From a virus, in the IMG/VR virus record IMGVR_UViG_3300042475_001650, positions 1 to 52,047 of that record: DNA of 52,047 bases. One strand, written 5' to 3'. Below, one piece after another: positions 1 to 9,470 of this stretch. Both the position numbers and the translations under genes were made by a program. How positions within the stretch are numbered: position 1 is the stretch's first letter; every line of letters starts with the position of its first letter. Below the pieces are notes generated by a model. It saw only the letters and a program-made list of their open reading frames with translations, was not told the DNA's origin and ran no database searches.

Positions 1-344
1 AATTTGCAAACCGGCTCTCGCTTGAGGTCGTGCGGGGCACGCCGGTGAAGACCGGGAGGCTCAGAGCGTCGTGGTTTCTCTCCCCGACGCTTACCGGGTC
101 TCCCGGCGCTTCTCCCGGCGAGGCGACCGCAGGTGCGCCCGGCGCGACGCTCGCGCGCCTCTCTGGGCAAGCCGGATCTCTCGCGAACCTCGACGGCTCG
201 ATCTACCTCCTCAACGGCGCGAACTATGCGATCTTCGTCGAGGCAAAGACGCAGTTCCTCCGCAAGGTGCTGGCGAGATCCTCGGCGATCGCCGCCGACG
301 TCGTGACCGAGATCCGCAACATCAAGGCGACGGGGATCCCATGA
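1..344 (+). CDS. Tail-completion / head-tail joining protein (HK97 gp10-like), 5' truncated
   Basis: Only the last 113 codons are present; the reading frame is open from base 3 and the start lies outside the window. The complete version is at 36644-37081 (145 aa). The motif GTPVKTGRLRASW is the signature of HK97 gp10-like neck proteins, which sit between the portal-side connector and the tail terminator. The stop overlaps the next start (ATGA), indicating translational coupling. Function is from family knowledge and from its position before the terminator and tube genes. Confidence 0.85.
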   Translation, partial: FANRLSLEVVRGTPVKTGRLRASWFLSPTLTGSPGASPGEATAGAPGATLARLSGQAGSLANLDGSIYLLNGANYAIFVEAKTQFLRKVLARSSAIAADVVTEIRNIKATGIP

Positions 345-760
345 CCGTGATGAACGACATCCGCGCGGCGCTCGAGCAACAGATCGCCAACGTCTCGGGG
401 ATCCCGTCGACGGCAAACCGCGCTTGGGAGAACGTCCGCTTCACGCCGACGACTAACACCGCTTGGGTCCGCATGGCGCTCGTCCCGGTGACGAGCCGAC
501 CGGCCGTGCGCGGGCCGAACCCGCAGATCCGGCACGACGGGAGCTTCCTCGTGACCGCGCACCTCCCAGAGGGAGCAGGACCGGCGGCAGCGGACGCTCT
601 GGCCGACGCGATCCGCGCGGCGTTCACGGTCGATACCGGTCTAACCTCGGGCGGCGTGACCGTCCGCTTCAACTACGCCGAACGCGGGGTCGCGGTGCTC
701 GATACGCCGTGGTATATCGTCACCGTCTCGATCTCGTGGTATACATACACCAGCTCATAA
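341..760 (+). CDS. Tail terminator protein
   Basis: This 139-aa protein occupies the tail-terminator position between the gp10-like protein and the tube protein and resembles small phage terminator/DUF4128-type proteins: an N-terminal helix (DIRAALEQQIANVSGIP), a basic beta-rich middle and a C-terminal strand series ending WYIVTVSISWYTYTSS. The family caps the tail tube at its head-proximal end and stops polymerisation. It starts at an ATG coupled to the upstream stop. It differs from its second copy at only four residues (5, 24, 25 and 60). Confidence 0.75.
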   Translation: MTVMNDIRAALEQQIANVSGIPSTANRAWENVRFTPTTNTAWVRMALVPVTSRPAVRGPNPQIRHDGSFLVTAHLPEGAGPAAADALADAIRAAFTVDTGLTSGGVTVRFNYAERGVAVLDTPWYIVTVSISWYTYTSS

Positions 761-775
761 AAGGAGGGCTCAGAA

Positions 776-1681
776 ATGCCTTTTGCACAGGGTTCCAGAA
801 CGCAGCTCGCCTACATCTCAGAGGTGACCTACGGAACGACACCAGCATCGCCAGCGATGATCGCGCTCCCGTTCAACACGCACTCGCTCGATCTCACCAA
901 GACGCGCGTTCAGTCGGCGGAGATCACTCCCGACCGTATGCCTCGGATCGATCGGCACGGGCAGCGCACCGTCTCGGGCGACATCGTCGTCGAGATGCGT
1001 CCGGCGGACTATGACTTCCTCCTCGAGGCTGCGCTTTTCGGCACCTTCGCGACCAACATCCTGAACACCGGCACGACCGTGAAGTCGTTCACCGCCGAGG
1101 ACGGCGCGCTCGACATCACGCAGTTTCGCGCCTTCAGCGGCTGCATGGTAAACACGATGCAGATCTCGATCGCTCCGAACCAGATGACGACGGCGACCTT
1201 CGGGATCATCGGCCGCAACATGACCCAGAGCATAACCCCGCTGGATGCGAGCTTGACCGCAGCCTCCGGGAATGAGCCCTTCGACAGCTTTTCCGGCGCG
1301 ATCACCGAAGGCGGCAGCGCGATCGCTTATGTGAATTCGATCGATTTCACGCTCAACAACAACCTGAACCCATCCTTCGTGCTGGGATCGGTGACAACTC
1401 CTCAAATGGAATTCGGGCAATCGACGCTCGAGGGCACGATGACCGTCTACTATCAGGACAAGGCGCTGATCGATAAGTTCCTCGGGGAGACCGAGAGCTC
1501 GCTCTCGATCGTGCTGGACGACCGCGTCGCCGGTCTGAACTACACGCTCCTCATGCCTCGGATCAAAATCAACGGCGCGGCCGTCCCGGTCTCGAGCCCT
1601 CAATCCCGGCTCATCACGATCCCGTTCGTCGCCCTGCGCGACAGCTCGACCGGGACGCAGCTCCGGATCACCAAGACATAA
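776..1681 (+). CDS. Major tail tube protein
   Basis: A 301-aa protein with a strong ribosome binding site (AAAGGAGG, about 8 nt before the ATG), as expected for an abundant structural protein. N-terminal TQLAYISEVTYGTTPASPA and the later TMTVYYQDKALIDKFL segment resemble long siphophage tube proteins. It follows the terminator gene and precedes the frameshifted chaperones, which is the classic siphovirus order. It should polymerise around the tape measure to form the tail tube. The second copy is 303 aa and differs mainly near residues 14-28 and at the C-terminus. Confidence 0.85.
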   Translation: MPFAQGSRTQLAYISEVTYGTTPASPAMIALPFNTHSLDLTKTRVQSAEITPDRMPRIDRHGQRTVSGDIVVEMRPADYDFLLEAALFGTFATNILNTGTTVKSFTAEDGALDITQFRAFSGCMVNTMQISIAPNQMTTATFGIIGRNMTQSITPLDASLTAASGNEPFDSFSGAITEGGSAIAYVNSIDFTLNNNLNPSFVLGSVTTPQMEFGQSTLEGTMTVYYQDKALIDKFLGETESSLSIVLDDRVAGLNYTLLMPRIKINGAAVPVSSPQSRLITIPFVALRDSSTGTQLRITKT

Positions 1682-1692
1682 TAAGGCATCGC

Positions 1693-2058
1693 ATGGACCT
1701 CTACGACCTCACCTTCCGCGACACCTACACTTATCAGATCCTGCACCCGATCACCAAGGAACCCGTCCCGCACGCGGACGGGTCTCCTCAGTGGATCGAG
1801 CTCTATGGATCCGACACCCGGCAATATCGCAACGCGCTGGCCGAGGTCGCTCGGCTCGATCTTGCGGATCCGACCGAAAAGCTGATCGCGTTCCTCGGCC
1901 GGATCACGGCGCGCTGGCATATCGAAGTCGGAGGCGCGACACCGAAGATCGAGGACGCTCCCGAGATCTTCGGGAAGCTCCCGTCGTGGCTGCGCGATGA
2001 CGTCTTCGCGGCGGCGTCGGACCGCGCTAATTTTTTCGGCGCAGCCTCGGGGAGCTGA
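1693..2058 (+). CDS. Tail assembly chaperone, short form (lambda gpG-like)
   Basis: This 121-aa protein lies between the tube and tape-measure genes. Its last 20 codons contain a T TTT TTC heptamer, and the -1 frame continues open for 116 codons, which is the lambda G/GT arrangement. In that family the short form is made in excess and the long form links the tape measure to tube subunits; neither stays in the virion. The second copy differs by a single residue (Leu/Ile near residue 57), so this is among the most conserved proteins of the module. Confidence 0.88.
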   Translation: MDLYDLTFRDTYTYQILHPITKEPVPHADGSPQWIELYGSDTRQYRNALAEVARLDLADPTEKLIAFLGRITARWHIEVGGATPKIEDAPEIFGKLPSWLRDDVFAAASDRANFFGAASGS

Positions 2059-2381
2059 TCGCGCACGCCGGGGCGGTTTTTCTGCTCGCGCAGAAGGACA
2101 AGGATGGGATCACGCTGCGCGAGCATTACGAGCAGGCCGCGAAGGCAACGGGGGTTCGACCACCAGAGCTCGACGTCCCGCCCTTACCGGAGACGATGAC
2201 CGAGTTCTGGGGCGTTTTTCTGCGCTTGCACCGGGCTCGACAGGCGGACGCGCCGATAGCCTTTTCCGAGGTCTTGGCGTATAGTTCGCTCACGGGGCGG
2301 GTCTTCACGCCGCTCGAGGTCGATGCGATCTCCGAACTCGATGCTCTATGGCACCAAGAGAGGGCTAAGAAATGGACGTGA
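1693..2381 (+). CDS. Tail assembly chaperone, frameshifted long form (lambda gpGT-like)
   Basis: If the ribosome slips -1 at 2031-2037, the product is 229 aa: 114 codons in frame 0, then the -1 frame to the stop at 2379-2381. The extension reads GELIAHAGAVFLLAQKDKDG and ends DALWHQERAKKWT, a plausible globular T domain. It has no usable start of its own at the point where homology between the two copies begins, supporting expression by frameshift. Its stop overlaps the tape-measure start by 10 bases. The second copy has the same site and an extension of nearly the same sequence. Confidence 0.87.
2031..2037 (+). promoter_or_regulatory. -1 programmed frameshift slippery heptamer T TTT TTC
   Basis: Frame-0 codons read AAT TTT TTC GGC, giving a canonical X XXY YYZ heptamer with X and Y both T. 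The same heptamer is retained at the homologous position in the second copy (38774-38780). Lambda-like G/GT genes use this kind of site. I did not identify a clear downstream pseudoknot. Confidence 0.88.
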
Positions 2382-4534
2382 TCTCCCTCGGCGTCGAGGT
2401 CCAAACCAAAGGCGCGGCGCAGTCGGCGCAACAGCTCGGGCAGTTCACCAGCGCCACCAAGGGCGCGGCAGGCGCGGCCGACACGCTCGAGGATCAGCTC
2501 CGGCGCACCGACGCGGCTCAGAAGCAAGTCGCAAGCACCGCTCGACCGCTCGTCGGCGCGATGGGCGGCGTAGGGCAGGCGTTTAAGAACAACGCAAGCG
2601 GGATCCAGAACGCGAGCTTCCAGCTTCAAGACATCCTCGTCCAGATGGAGATGGGCGTTCCTATCACGCGCACGCTCGGACAACAGCTCCCGCAGCTCCT
2701 CGGGGGCTTCGGTGCGATCGGCGCGGTCGTCGGTCTTGCCGTAGGTGCACTCCTGACATTCGCTCCCGCGCTGTTCGACACCGGCGAGGCTGCAGATGAT
2801 CTCACCGACAAGCTCGACGCGCTGTCATCTGTCATGCAGAGGCTCAACGCCGCGCAGAAGGGGCAGAGTTTAGCGGATCTTACGGGCCAATATGGCGCGC
2901 AGGCAGCGGCGGCACAGGAGCTGCTCAACATCCAGCGGCAGATCGCGCAAATTGAGGCGGATCGTGCCTTCCGCGCGGCCTCTGGCGCGGTCGTCGGGGC
3001 TATGGGGCCGGGGCTCGAGGCTCAGACATTTCAGAGCGCGCTCGACAACGCGACGGCCCTCAATTTCGCTCTGCGAGAGCAGGCCGAGGTGGCGAAGGTC
3101 ACGCAACAGATCCAAGAGGGGAGCCTCACGCTAAACGAGGAAGAAGCGGCAGCTCTCGGCCGTCGTCGCCGCGCTTACGAAGATGTCCTCGGCATGATCG
3201 GACCCTATCGTCGCGGGCTTGAGGCGATCACCGAACAGTTCGGGCTTACCGAGCAATCGGCGGCGAACCTCGTTATCCAGATGACGGCGGTCAAAGAGGC
3301 CGACACGACCGAGAGCCGCGTCGCCGCGACGCAAGCGCTCGCCACGGCGATCGACGAGGCCACCGGCGGGCTAAACATGGCCTCCGACGAGGGGATAAAG
3401 CTCTACAACGCCCTTCTCGAGGCCGCGCTCGCCGGGCTCGATCTAAAGAACTTGGATCTTCCGGGCGCGCTAAGTTCGGCAGCCAGCGAGGCTTCTCGCA
3501 TAGCGGACGAGATGGGGCGGGCCGCGACGAACGCGATCACAATGGCGGAAAATGCTGCGGTCGCACAGCGGCGCGCAGAGATCCGACAGCAGTTCGCCGG
3601 GAACCCCGTCGGATTGGCTGGGGCAATGGCCGAGTTCGAGTTCCGGCAAGGCGCGGGAGCCGCGCTCAACGCTCCCGTCGGGGGCACCTTCTTTGAGGGA
3701 GAGCTGCGGAGGACGATTAACGCCGCAGAGGACACGGCAAGAACAGAAGAAGAAACCCGCAAACTCTTTGAGACGATAAAGGGCGGAGCTGCTTCGGCGA
3801 GCGACCTCGAGCAGGCTGCGGCGCGCCTTTACGAGAGCACCCGCACCGAGGCGGAACGCTACGCCGCAGAGCTCGAGAAGGTCGAGGCGCTGTTCGCGGT
3901 CGGTGCGATCAACGGCGAAGTCTACAGCCGCGCGCTCGAGGATCTGAACGCTAAGTTCGACCCGTTCACGAAGCTGATGATCGGCGTCGCAGGCACCATC
4001 GAGAACGAGCTCAACAACGCCTTCGCGTCCGTCCTCAAGGGAACCGCCGATCTCGGGGACGCGCTGCTCTCGTTCGCCTCGAACGTCCTCGCCAAGGTCG
4101 CGCAGGATCTGTTCGCCCAGCAATTCGCAGGGCCGATCGCATCCGGGATCTCGGCTATATTCTCGGCCAACGGCAACGTCTTCGACGCCGGTGGCGTCAC
4201 CGCCTTCGCCAAGGGCGGCGTCGTCGGCGGGCCGACGGTCTTCCCGTTCGCCAACGGGATCGGGCTCATGGGCGAGGCCGGGCCGGAGGCGATCATGCCG
4301 CTCTCGCGGGGCGCAGACGGCAAGCTGGGCGTCATCGCAAGCGGTGGCGGCGCGCCGAGCGTCACGATCAACAATTACAGCGGGCAAGAGGCCAGCGCCT
4401 CGAGCGACAGCGCCGGGAACATCGTCATCGAAATCGGACGCGCGATCGCGCAGGACATCACGTCCGGCGGGCCAAGCTACCGGGCGATCCGCAGCACGTT
4501 CGGGCTGTCAAACCGCTTGCAGCAAAGGGGCTAA
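2372..4534 (+). CDS. Tail tape measure protein (720 aa)
   Basis: Its position after the G/GT genes and its length support a tape measure. It has an N-terminal AQSAQQLGQFTSATKGAAGAA helix-rich region, a hydrophobic stretch around residues 115-130 (IGAVVGLAVGALLTFAPAL), a long Ala-rich coiled-coil middle, and a C-terminal Gly-rich domain with FAKGGVVGGPTVFPFANG and LMGEAGPEAIMPLSRG, typical of lambda-type tape measures. The family sets tail length and is ejected with the DNA. The middle (about residues 135-400) is unlike the second copy, which is 50 aa shorter, while both ends are conserved. The start is an ATG overlapping the GT stop. Confidence 0.93.
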   Translation: MDVISLGVEVQTKGAAQSAQQLGQFTSATKGAAGAADTLEDQLRRTDAAQKQVASTARPLVGAMGGVGQAFKNNASGIQNASFQLQDILVQMEMGVPITRTLGQQLPQLLGGFGAIGAVVGLAVGALLTFAPALFDTGEAADDLTDKLDALSSVMQRLNAAQKGQSLADLTGQYGAQAAAAQELLNIQRQIAQIEADRAFRAASGAVVGAMGPGLEAQTFQSALDNATALNFALREQAEVAKVTQQIQEGSLTLNEEEAAALGRRRRAYEDVLGMIGPYRRGLEAITEQFGLTEQSAANLVIQMTAVKEADTTESRVAATQALATAIDEATGGLNMASDEGIKLYNALLEAALAGLDLKNLDLPGALSSAASEASRIADEMGRAATNAITMAENAAVAQRRAEIRQQFAGNPVGLAGAMAEFEFRQGAGAALNAPVGGTFFEGELRRTINAAEDTARTEEETRKLFETIKGGAASASDLEQAAARLYESTRTEAERYAAELEKVEALFAVGAINGEVYSRALEDLNAKFDPFTKLMIGVAGTIENELNNAFASVLKGTADLGDALLSFASNVLAKVAQDLFAQQFAGPIASGISAIFSANGNVFDAGGVTAFAKGGVVGGPTVFPFANGIGLMGEAGPEAIMPLSRGADGKLGVIASGGGAPSVTINNYSGQEASASSDSAGNIVIEIGRAIAQDITSGGPSYRAIRSTFGLSNRLQQRG

Positions 4535-4537
4535 GGT

Positions 4538-4906
4538 ATGTCGACCATCTGGCCGGGAACGCTTCCGCAATACTTCGAGGTCGGCGTGCAGGACACGCGG
4601 CAGCAGGGCTTCATCCGCTCGCAGACCGACACGGGGCCTTATAAGCAGCGCAAGCGGTTCACCGCGACGGCGCGGTTCCTCTCCGGGACGATGCTGTTCA
4701 CCGGCACGCAGCGCGCGACGTTCGAGACATTCTACAAGACGACGCTCTCCGAGGGGACCGACGCCTTCGACTTCATCGATCCGGCGGACTTCTCGACCGC
4801 CTCGGTGCGCTTCGTGCAGCCTCCGACGCTCTCGGCCGTCGCTGGTGGCGGCACCGCAGGAACGGCGCAATGGCGCATCGACCTCGCGCTCGAGGTGCTC
4901 CCGTAA
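4538..4906 (+). CDS. Minor tail protein (lambda gpM position)
   Basis: A 122-aa protein in the order tape measure - this gene - DUF1833 - NlpC/P60 - J, which matches lambda H-M-L-K-J. It begins MSTIWPGTLPQYF and contains KQRKRFTATARFLSG and FYKTTLSEGTDAFDFIDP, common in small tail-tip proteins of alphaproteobacterial phages. I infer a role in tail-tip assembly around the tape-measure C-terminus. The stop overlaps the next start (TAATG). The second copy is 121 aa with only scattered changes. Confidence 0.72.
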   Translation: MSTIWPGTLPQYFEVGVQDTRQQGFIRSQTDTGPYKQRKRFTATARFLSGTMLFTGTQRATFETFYKTTLSEGTDAFDFIDPADFSTASVRFVQPPTLSAVAGGGTAGTAQWRIDLALEVLP

Positions 4907-5382
4907 TGCCGCGCACACTTCCGACGACGGTCATCACGGCCGTTAACTCCCAGACGACGACGAACGCCTTTCTCGTGCTGCTCGAGGTCTCGCACAGCGC
5001 GATCGGCACATATTATTTCGTCAACAACACCGAAAACATAACATCCGGCGCGAACACCTACATCGCCTTCCCGTTCTCGGTCACGCTCCCGCCGGATGAC
5101 CCCGAGCTGCAAGTTCGGGCACGGCTCACGCTCTCGCACGTTACGAGCGAGCTCAACATCTTGCGGACGATCGCAGGACAGCGCGAGCGCGCGGCCTTCT
5201 CGCTCAAGGTCATCGAGGCCACCGCGCCGACGGTCATCTTGCAGAGCGTCTCCGGGCTGGTGGCTGCATCGGTAAGCTATAACGCGGACGTGATGGACAT
5301 TGACCTCACGATCGACAACTTTCTGACGGAGCCCTTCCCAAGTGCAACCTTCGCGCCTTCCAATTTCCCCGGCATCTTCTAA
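4906..5382 (+). CDS. DUF1833-type tail-tip protein (lambda gpL position)
   Basis: A 158-aa protein starting at the ATG that overlaps the upstream stop; an upstream in-frame start exists but would run deep into the preceding gene. The LPPDDPELQVRARL segment, the ILQSVSGLVAASVSYNADVMDIDL segment and the terminal EPFPSATFAPSNFPGIF fit the DUF1833 family found before NlpC/P60 genes in siphophages. It is presumed to form part of the tail-tip hub. Its 3' end overlaps the next gene by 41 bp. Confidence 0.75.
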   Translation: MPRTLPTTVITAVNSQTTTNAFLVLLEVSHSAIGTYYFVNNTENITSGANTYIAFPFSVTLPPDDPELQVRARLTLSHVTSELNILRTIAGQRERAAFSLKVIEATAPTVILQSVSGLVAASVSYNADVMDIDLTIDNFLTEPFPSATFAPSNFPGIF

Positions 5383-5779
5383 CTGGTGGAACGCCTATGT
5401 CGGGATCCCGTTCGCATGGAACGGGTCGACGCGCGACGGGACGTCGTGCTGGGGGCTCGTTTGCATGGTCTACAGCGAGGTCTTCGGGATCCGGCTCCCG
5501 CGCTTCGACGAGCTCGAGGAGCAGATCGAGGGCGGCGCGGAGAGCGTCGCGGACTTCGCCTCGACCGGGCGCGAGATCCCGCTCGAGGAGGCGCGCTCCG
5601 GGGACGTGCTTCACATGTGGGGGATGCACCGGGGCAAGCGGCGCGCGACCCATTGCGGGATCGTCACCGAGCCCGGCTTCGTTCTTCATGCGGAAGCAGT
5701 CGTAGGATCTTGCATTTCGCGCTATAAGGGGGACAACCGTTTCTTGCAGCGCGTGATCGGAGCTTATCGCCTTGAATGA
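5342..5779 (+). CDS. NlpC/P60-family tail peptidase (lambda gpK-like)
   Basis: A 145-aa cysteine peptidase-like tail protein with the C40 pattern: Cys36 in GTSCWGLVCMVY, His104 in THCGIV and His115 in FVLHAEA, plus NWW..Y.G.PF at the N-terminus. Family members are tail-tip assembly proteins that may cleave peptidoglycan during DNA entry. No ATG lies before the catalytic Cys, so the GTG at 5342 (GGAG about 10 nt upstream) is the only reasonable start, and it overlaps the previous gene. The downstream J-like gene starts inside its last codons. Confidence 0.9.
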   Translation: MQPSRLPISPASSNWWNAYVGIPFAWNGSTRDGTSCWGLVCMVYSEVFGIRLPRFDELEEQIEGGAESVADFASTGREIPLEEARSGDVLHMWGMHRGKRRATHCGIVTEPGFVLHAEAVVGSCISRYKGDNRFLQRVIGAYRLE

Positions 5780-8700
5780 TCTGACCCCCCACAGAGAGAG
5801 CGCGCTGGCCGAATACATCGAGGTCACGCTGGTCTTGAACCCGCTCGCGCAAGGCGACCGGCTCGTCGTGCGCGTCTCGCCTTCCGGCACACTCGCGGAG
5901 CTGATCTCGGCGCTGGTCCCGGACGAGCTCGATCGCGAGCATATCAGCGCCTTTCTCGGCGGCGATTATATCGAGCCGCAGCTCTGGTCGAAGATCCGCC
6001 CGAAGTCGGGCTCCTCGGTCTATTTGCGGATGGTCCCGCAGGATCCGGTCTCGATCATCGCGGTCCTCGCGACCGCAGCCGCGCCAGCGATCACGACGGC
6101 AATCGGGTTCACCGCCGGAACGCTCGCGGCCTCTATCGCGGGCGCGGCGATCGCGATGGCGATTACTTATGCCGCCTCGGCGTTGATTGCACCACGCACG
6201 CGACCGAGCGGCAACGCAGGGCGTGCCGAGAGCCCGCATTACGCGATCAGCGCAGCGCGCAACGGGATCTCGCCCTTTCAGACCGTCCCCGTCGTGCTCG
6301 GGACGCACCGGATGGTCCCGCCTTACGGCGCGGCACCTTACACCGAGATCGACGGGAATAATCAATTCCTGCGCTTCGTTCTGATCTGGGGTTATGGCCC
6401 GGTTTCTGTCTCGCAGATCAAGATCGGAAATACTCCTCTTGAGGATTATACCGACGTCGATGTCGAGCACGATTTCGCTGGCAGTGCGTCGACGCTCGGG
6501 CTCTATCCCGGAGACGCTTCGCAGGAAGATCTCTCGATCCGCATGACGACGAGCTTCGTATCGCGGACGACCGCGCTCAACACCACAGAAATCGGTCTCA
6601 CAATTACGTTCCCGACGGGGCTGTTCTTAAACACCCCGGAGGGGCGACAGAACGCTTCGGTGCGCATCGTCGGTCAATATAGGCTTGTCGGCGCTGGCTC
6701 GTGGACTTCGTGGTTCGATCGGACATACACGGACGACACCGCACAAGTGAAGCGCGTCTCGCAACGCCAAACTGGATTGGCCTCGGGGCAATATGAGGTG
6801 CAAGTCCGGCGCACTTCGGCAGAGCAAAATCTCTCGAACGAGACGATCTTGGATCGAGCAGATTGGACAGATCTGCGCTCGTTCAATACCAACACGCAAC
6901 CCGTGCTCTTGCCGGGCATCGCGAAAAGCGCGTTCAGGATCAAGGCGACCGACCAGCTCAACGGCGTCGTCGATCAGCTCAACGCGGTCGTCTCGCTCCT
7001 GATCCCGACGTGGAACGGCTCGGCGTGGACGACAGCGACCAGCGCGACCTCGAACCCGGCCGCGATCTTCCGCTATGTCCTCATGGGCGCGCCGAACAAG
7101 AAGCCTGTCGCGGCGGCGAACATCAACGACGCCGCTCTCGGCGCGTGGTTCACCTTCTGCCAGACGAACGGCTTCGCCTTCGATCAGGTGATCGACTTCC
7201 AGCTCTCGGTCCGGGATCTCTTGCAGGACGTGGCGAACGCGGGCAAGGCGAGCCCGGCCTATGTCGATGACAAATGGACCGTCGTCATCGAGCAGCCGCG
7301 CTCGACCGTCGTCCAGCACTTCACGCCGCGCAACACCCGCAACTTCTCCGGGCGGATCCTCTACAACGAGATCCCAGACGCGCTGCGGATCCGGTTCTTT
7401 AATCGAAACGCAGACTATCGCGAGGACGAGCGCGTCGTCTACGACGACGGCTTCAACGAGGCGAACGCGACGAACTTTCAGGTGATCGACCTTCCCGGAC
7501 AGACGAACCCGGACAACGTCTACAAGCTCGGGAGGCATTACATCGCCTCGGCGCGCCTTCGGCCGGAGATCTTCACGTTCGAGGTGGACATCGAGCATCT
7601 CGTCGCGCTGCGCGGCGACTTGTGCAGGCTCACGCACGACGTGCCGGGGATCGGCCAGATGTCCGGGCGCGTTGTCTCGCGCTCGACGAACACGATCGTC
7701 CTCGACGAGCCGGTGACGCGGGAGGCGGGAAAGGTCTACACGCTGCGCGTCCGGGTGACCACCACCGGCGCGACGCTCGCGCTCACGGTCGCGGCGTCCT
7801 CGACGACCGTCACGAGCGACACCGTGACCGTCACGAGCGGCGGAGCGTCGGTCAACGTCGGCGATCTCTACCAGTTCGGCGAGCAGAACATCGAGAGCCT
7901 CGAGGTGCTGGTCGCGGCGATCGAATACATCGACGACCTCGCGGCAAGCGTGACGTGCGTCCCTTACTCCCCGGCGGTCTATAACTCGGCCGCGACGATC
8001 CCGCCTTACACGACAGTGCTATCTGCTCCGGTTTCGGCATCGTTTATCGGACCACCGATCCCGAAGATCTCGCAGGTGATCTCGGACGAAACCGCCCTGC
8101 AAGTCACCTCGAGCGGTGCGGTCGTTCCCTCGATCTTCCTCTATGTGCAGCCCGGCAAGACCGCCAAGACCAACGACGGCACCGTGACCCGGACGGCGTT
8201 CTTCCAAGCGCGCTTTCGGAGATCCGGCTCAGAAGATCCGTTTACTTACATGCCTTACAGCGCAGTCGATACTCAATACGTCCAGATCTTCCCGGTCGAA
8301 AGCGGCATCAACTACGACATCGGCGTGCGAGCGATCGGGCCGGACGAGGCGACGACGAGCGCCTTCGCCGAAATTGCGAACCACCAAGTGATCGGCGCGA
8401 GCGCCAAGCCGCCGCAGGTCGACACCTTCTCGCTCAACACGATCGGGGAGCACACCTACGTCGAATGGACCTACCCGTCGATCGCGGTTGACGTGATCGG
8501 CTACGAGATCCGCTATTCGGCAGACCAAAACAATACCGCATGGACATCGATGACCGTTCTCTCGGACGCGATCCCGCGCGAGGCGCGCTCGTTCACCGTT
8601 CCGAGCCGCTCTGGATCCTATGGCATCAAGGCGATTGATTTCCTCGGAAACCGCTCGGCCTTGGCGATCTTTATCAACGCCTCGCTCGAAGACCCGGCCG

Positions 8701-9470
8701 CGCAGAACGTGATCGAGACGCTCACGCAAGAGCCGAGCTGGACGGGCACGAAGACCGACGTCGATGTAAACGGCGCGGTCATCCAGCTCTCGAGCACAAA
8801 CTACATGGCAAGCTGGGCGACGCTCGCATCGGTCCCGATCATCGGGTTTACGGCCGAGACGGGTTACGAGGCGACGGGCTTCTATGAGTTCGGGGAGACG
8901 GACCTCGGCGAGGTCTACTCCTCGCGCGTGATCGTCAACGCCGTCGTCTCGACGTCCGGAGGTCTCTCGACGATGGCCGGGTGGCTCACACTTGCGGGCA
9001 TTTCCGATCTAACAGGCAATGACACCGGTGACGAGGTGACGGTCGAGCTGCAAGTAAACTACTCGATCGTGGACAGCGCGACGCCGGTCTATCAGGGGTG
9101 GCGGCGCTTCGTCGTCGGGGATTACACGGCGCGCCACCTCAAGTTCCGCGCTGTCTTGACGACCCGGTTCTCGACGATCACGCCGATTATCAGCGGCTTG
9201 ACCGCCGTCATCGACATGCCGGATCGCGTCGATTATGGGAACGACCTCGTCACCGGCGCGGGCACTTACTCGGTCGCGTTCTCCCCGTGGTTCAAGGAGC
9301 TCAGATCTGTTACTATCGCCGCGCAGAATATGGCGACCGGGGACTTTTACACGATTTCGGGCAAGACGCGCACCGGCTTCGATGTTACATTCCGCAACAG
9401 CGCCGGGACGGCGATCAGTCGATCCTTCGACTATCAGGCGATCGGCTACGGCAGAGAGAGGGCTACCTAA
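5772..9470 (+). CDS. Tail tip / host-specificity protein (I-J fusion-like, 1232 aa)
   Basis: The largest gene of the module. Residues 1-60 resemble the ubiquitin-like start of lambda gpI (LNPLAQGDRLVVRVSPSGTLAEL); residues about 90-140 are hydrophobic (TAGTLAASIAGAAIAMAITYAASAL), also typical of gpI; the rest matches J-type central tip proteins, with fibronectin-III-like modules near residues 880-970 (VIGYEIRYSADQ, GSYGIKAIDFLGNRS). It should form the tail-tip hub and contact the receptor. Translation must start at TTG 5772: the nearby ATG at 5776 is out of frame and stops at once. The same TTG is kept in the second copy. Confidence 0.88.
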   Translation: MNDLTPHRESALAEYIEVTLVLNPLAQGDRLVVRVSPSGTLAELISALVPDELDREHISAFLGGDYIEPQLWSKIRPKSGSSVYLRMVPQDPVSIIAVLATAAAPAITTAIGFTAGTLAASIAGAAIAMAITYAASALIAPRTRPSGNAGRAESPHYAISAARNGISPFQTVPVVLGTHRMVPPYGAAPYTEIDGNNQFLRFVLIWGYGPVSVSQIKIGNTPLEDYTDVDVEHDFAGSASTLGLYPGDASQEDLSIRMTTSFVSRTTALNTTEIGLTITFPTGLFLNTPEGRQNASVRIVGQYRLVGAGSWTSWFDRTYTDDTAQVKRVSQRQTGLASGQYEVQVRRTSAEQNLSNETILDRADWTDLRSFNTNTQPVLLPGIAKSAFRIKATDQLNGVVDQLNAVVSLLIPTWNGSAWTTATSATSNPAAIFRYVLMGAPNKKPVAAANINDAALGAWFTFCQTNGFAFDQVIDFQLSVRDLLQDVANAGKASPAYVDDKWTVVIEQPRSTVVQHFTPRNTRNFSGRILYNEIPDALRIRFFNRNADYREDERVVYDDGFNEANATNFQVIDLPGQTNPDNVYKLGRHYIASARLRPEIFTFEVDIEHLVALRGDLCRLTHDVPGIGQMSGRVVSRSTNTIVLDEPVTREAGKVYTLRVRVTTTGATLALTVAASSTTVTSDTVTVTSGGASVNVGDLYQFGEQNIESLEVLVAAIEYIDDLAASVTCVPYSPAVYNSAATIPPYTTVLSAPVSASFIGPPIPKISQVISDETALQVTSSGAVVPSIFLYVQPGKTAKTNDGTVTRTAFFQARFRRSGSEDPFTYMPYSAVDTQYVQIFPVESGINYDIGVRAIGPDEATTSAFAEIANHQVIGASAKPPQVDTFSLNTIGEHTYVEWTYPSIAVDVIGYEIRYSADQNNTAWTSMTVLSDAIPREARSFTVPSRSGSYGIKAIDFLGNRSALAIFINASLEDPAAQNVIETLTQEPSWTGTKTDVDVNGAVIQLSSTNYMASWATLASVPIIGFTAETGYEATGFYEFGETDLGEVYSSRVIVNAVVSTSGGLSTMAGWLTLAGISDLTGNDTGDEVTVELQVNYSIVDSATPVYQGWRRFVVGDYTARHLKFRAVLTTRFSTITPIISGLTAVIDMPDRVDYGNDLVTGAGTYSVAFSPWFKELRSVTIAAQNMATGDFYTISGKTRTGFDVTFRNSAGTAISRSFDYQAIGYGRERAT

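Noticed and set aside
1693-2381. Frame change in the chaperone gene as a sequencing error
   Set aside because: The same frame change with an intact T TTT TTC heptamer is present in both diverged versions, and lambda-like phages use exactly this arrangement.
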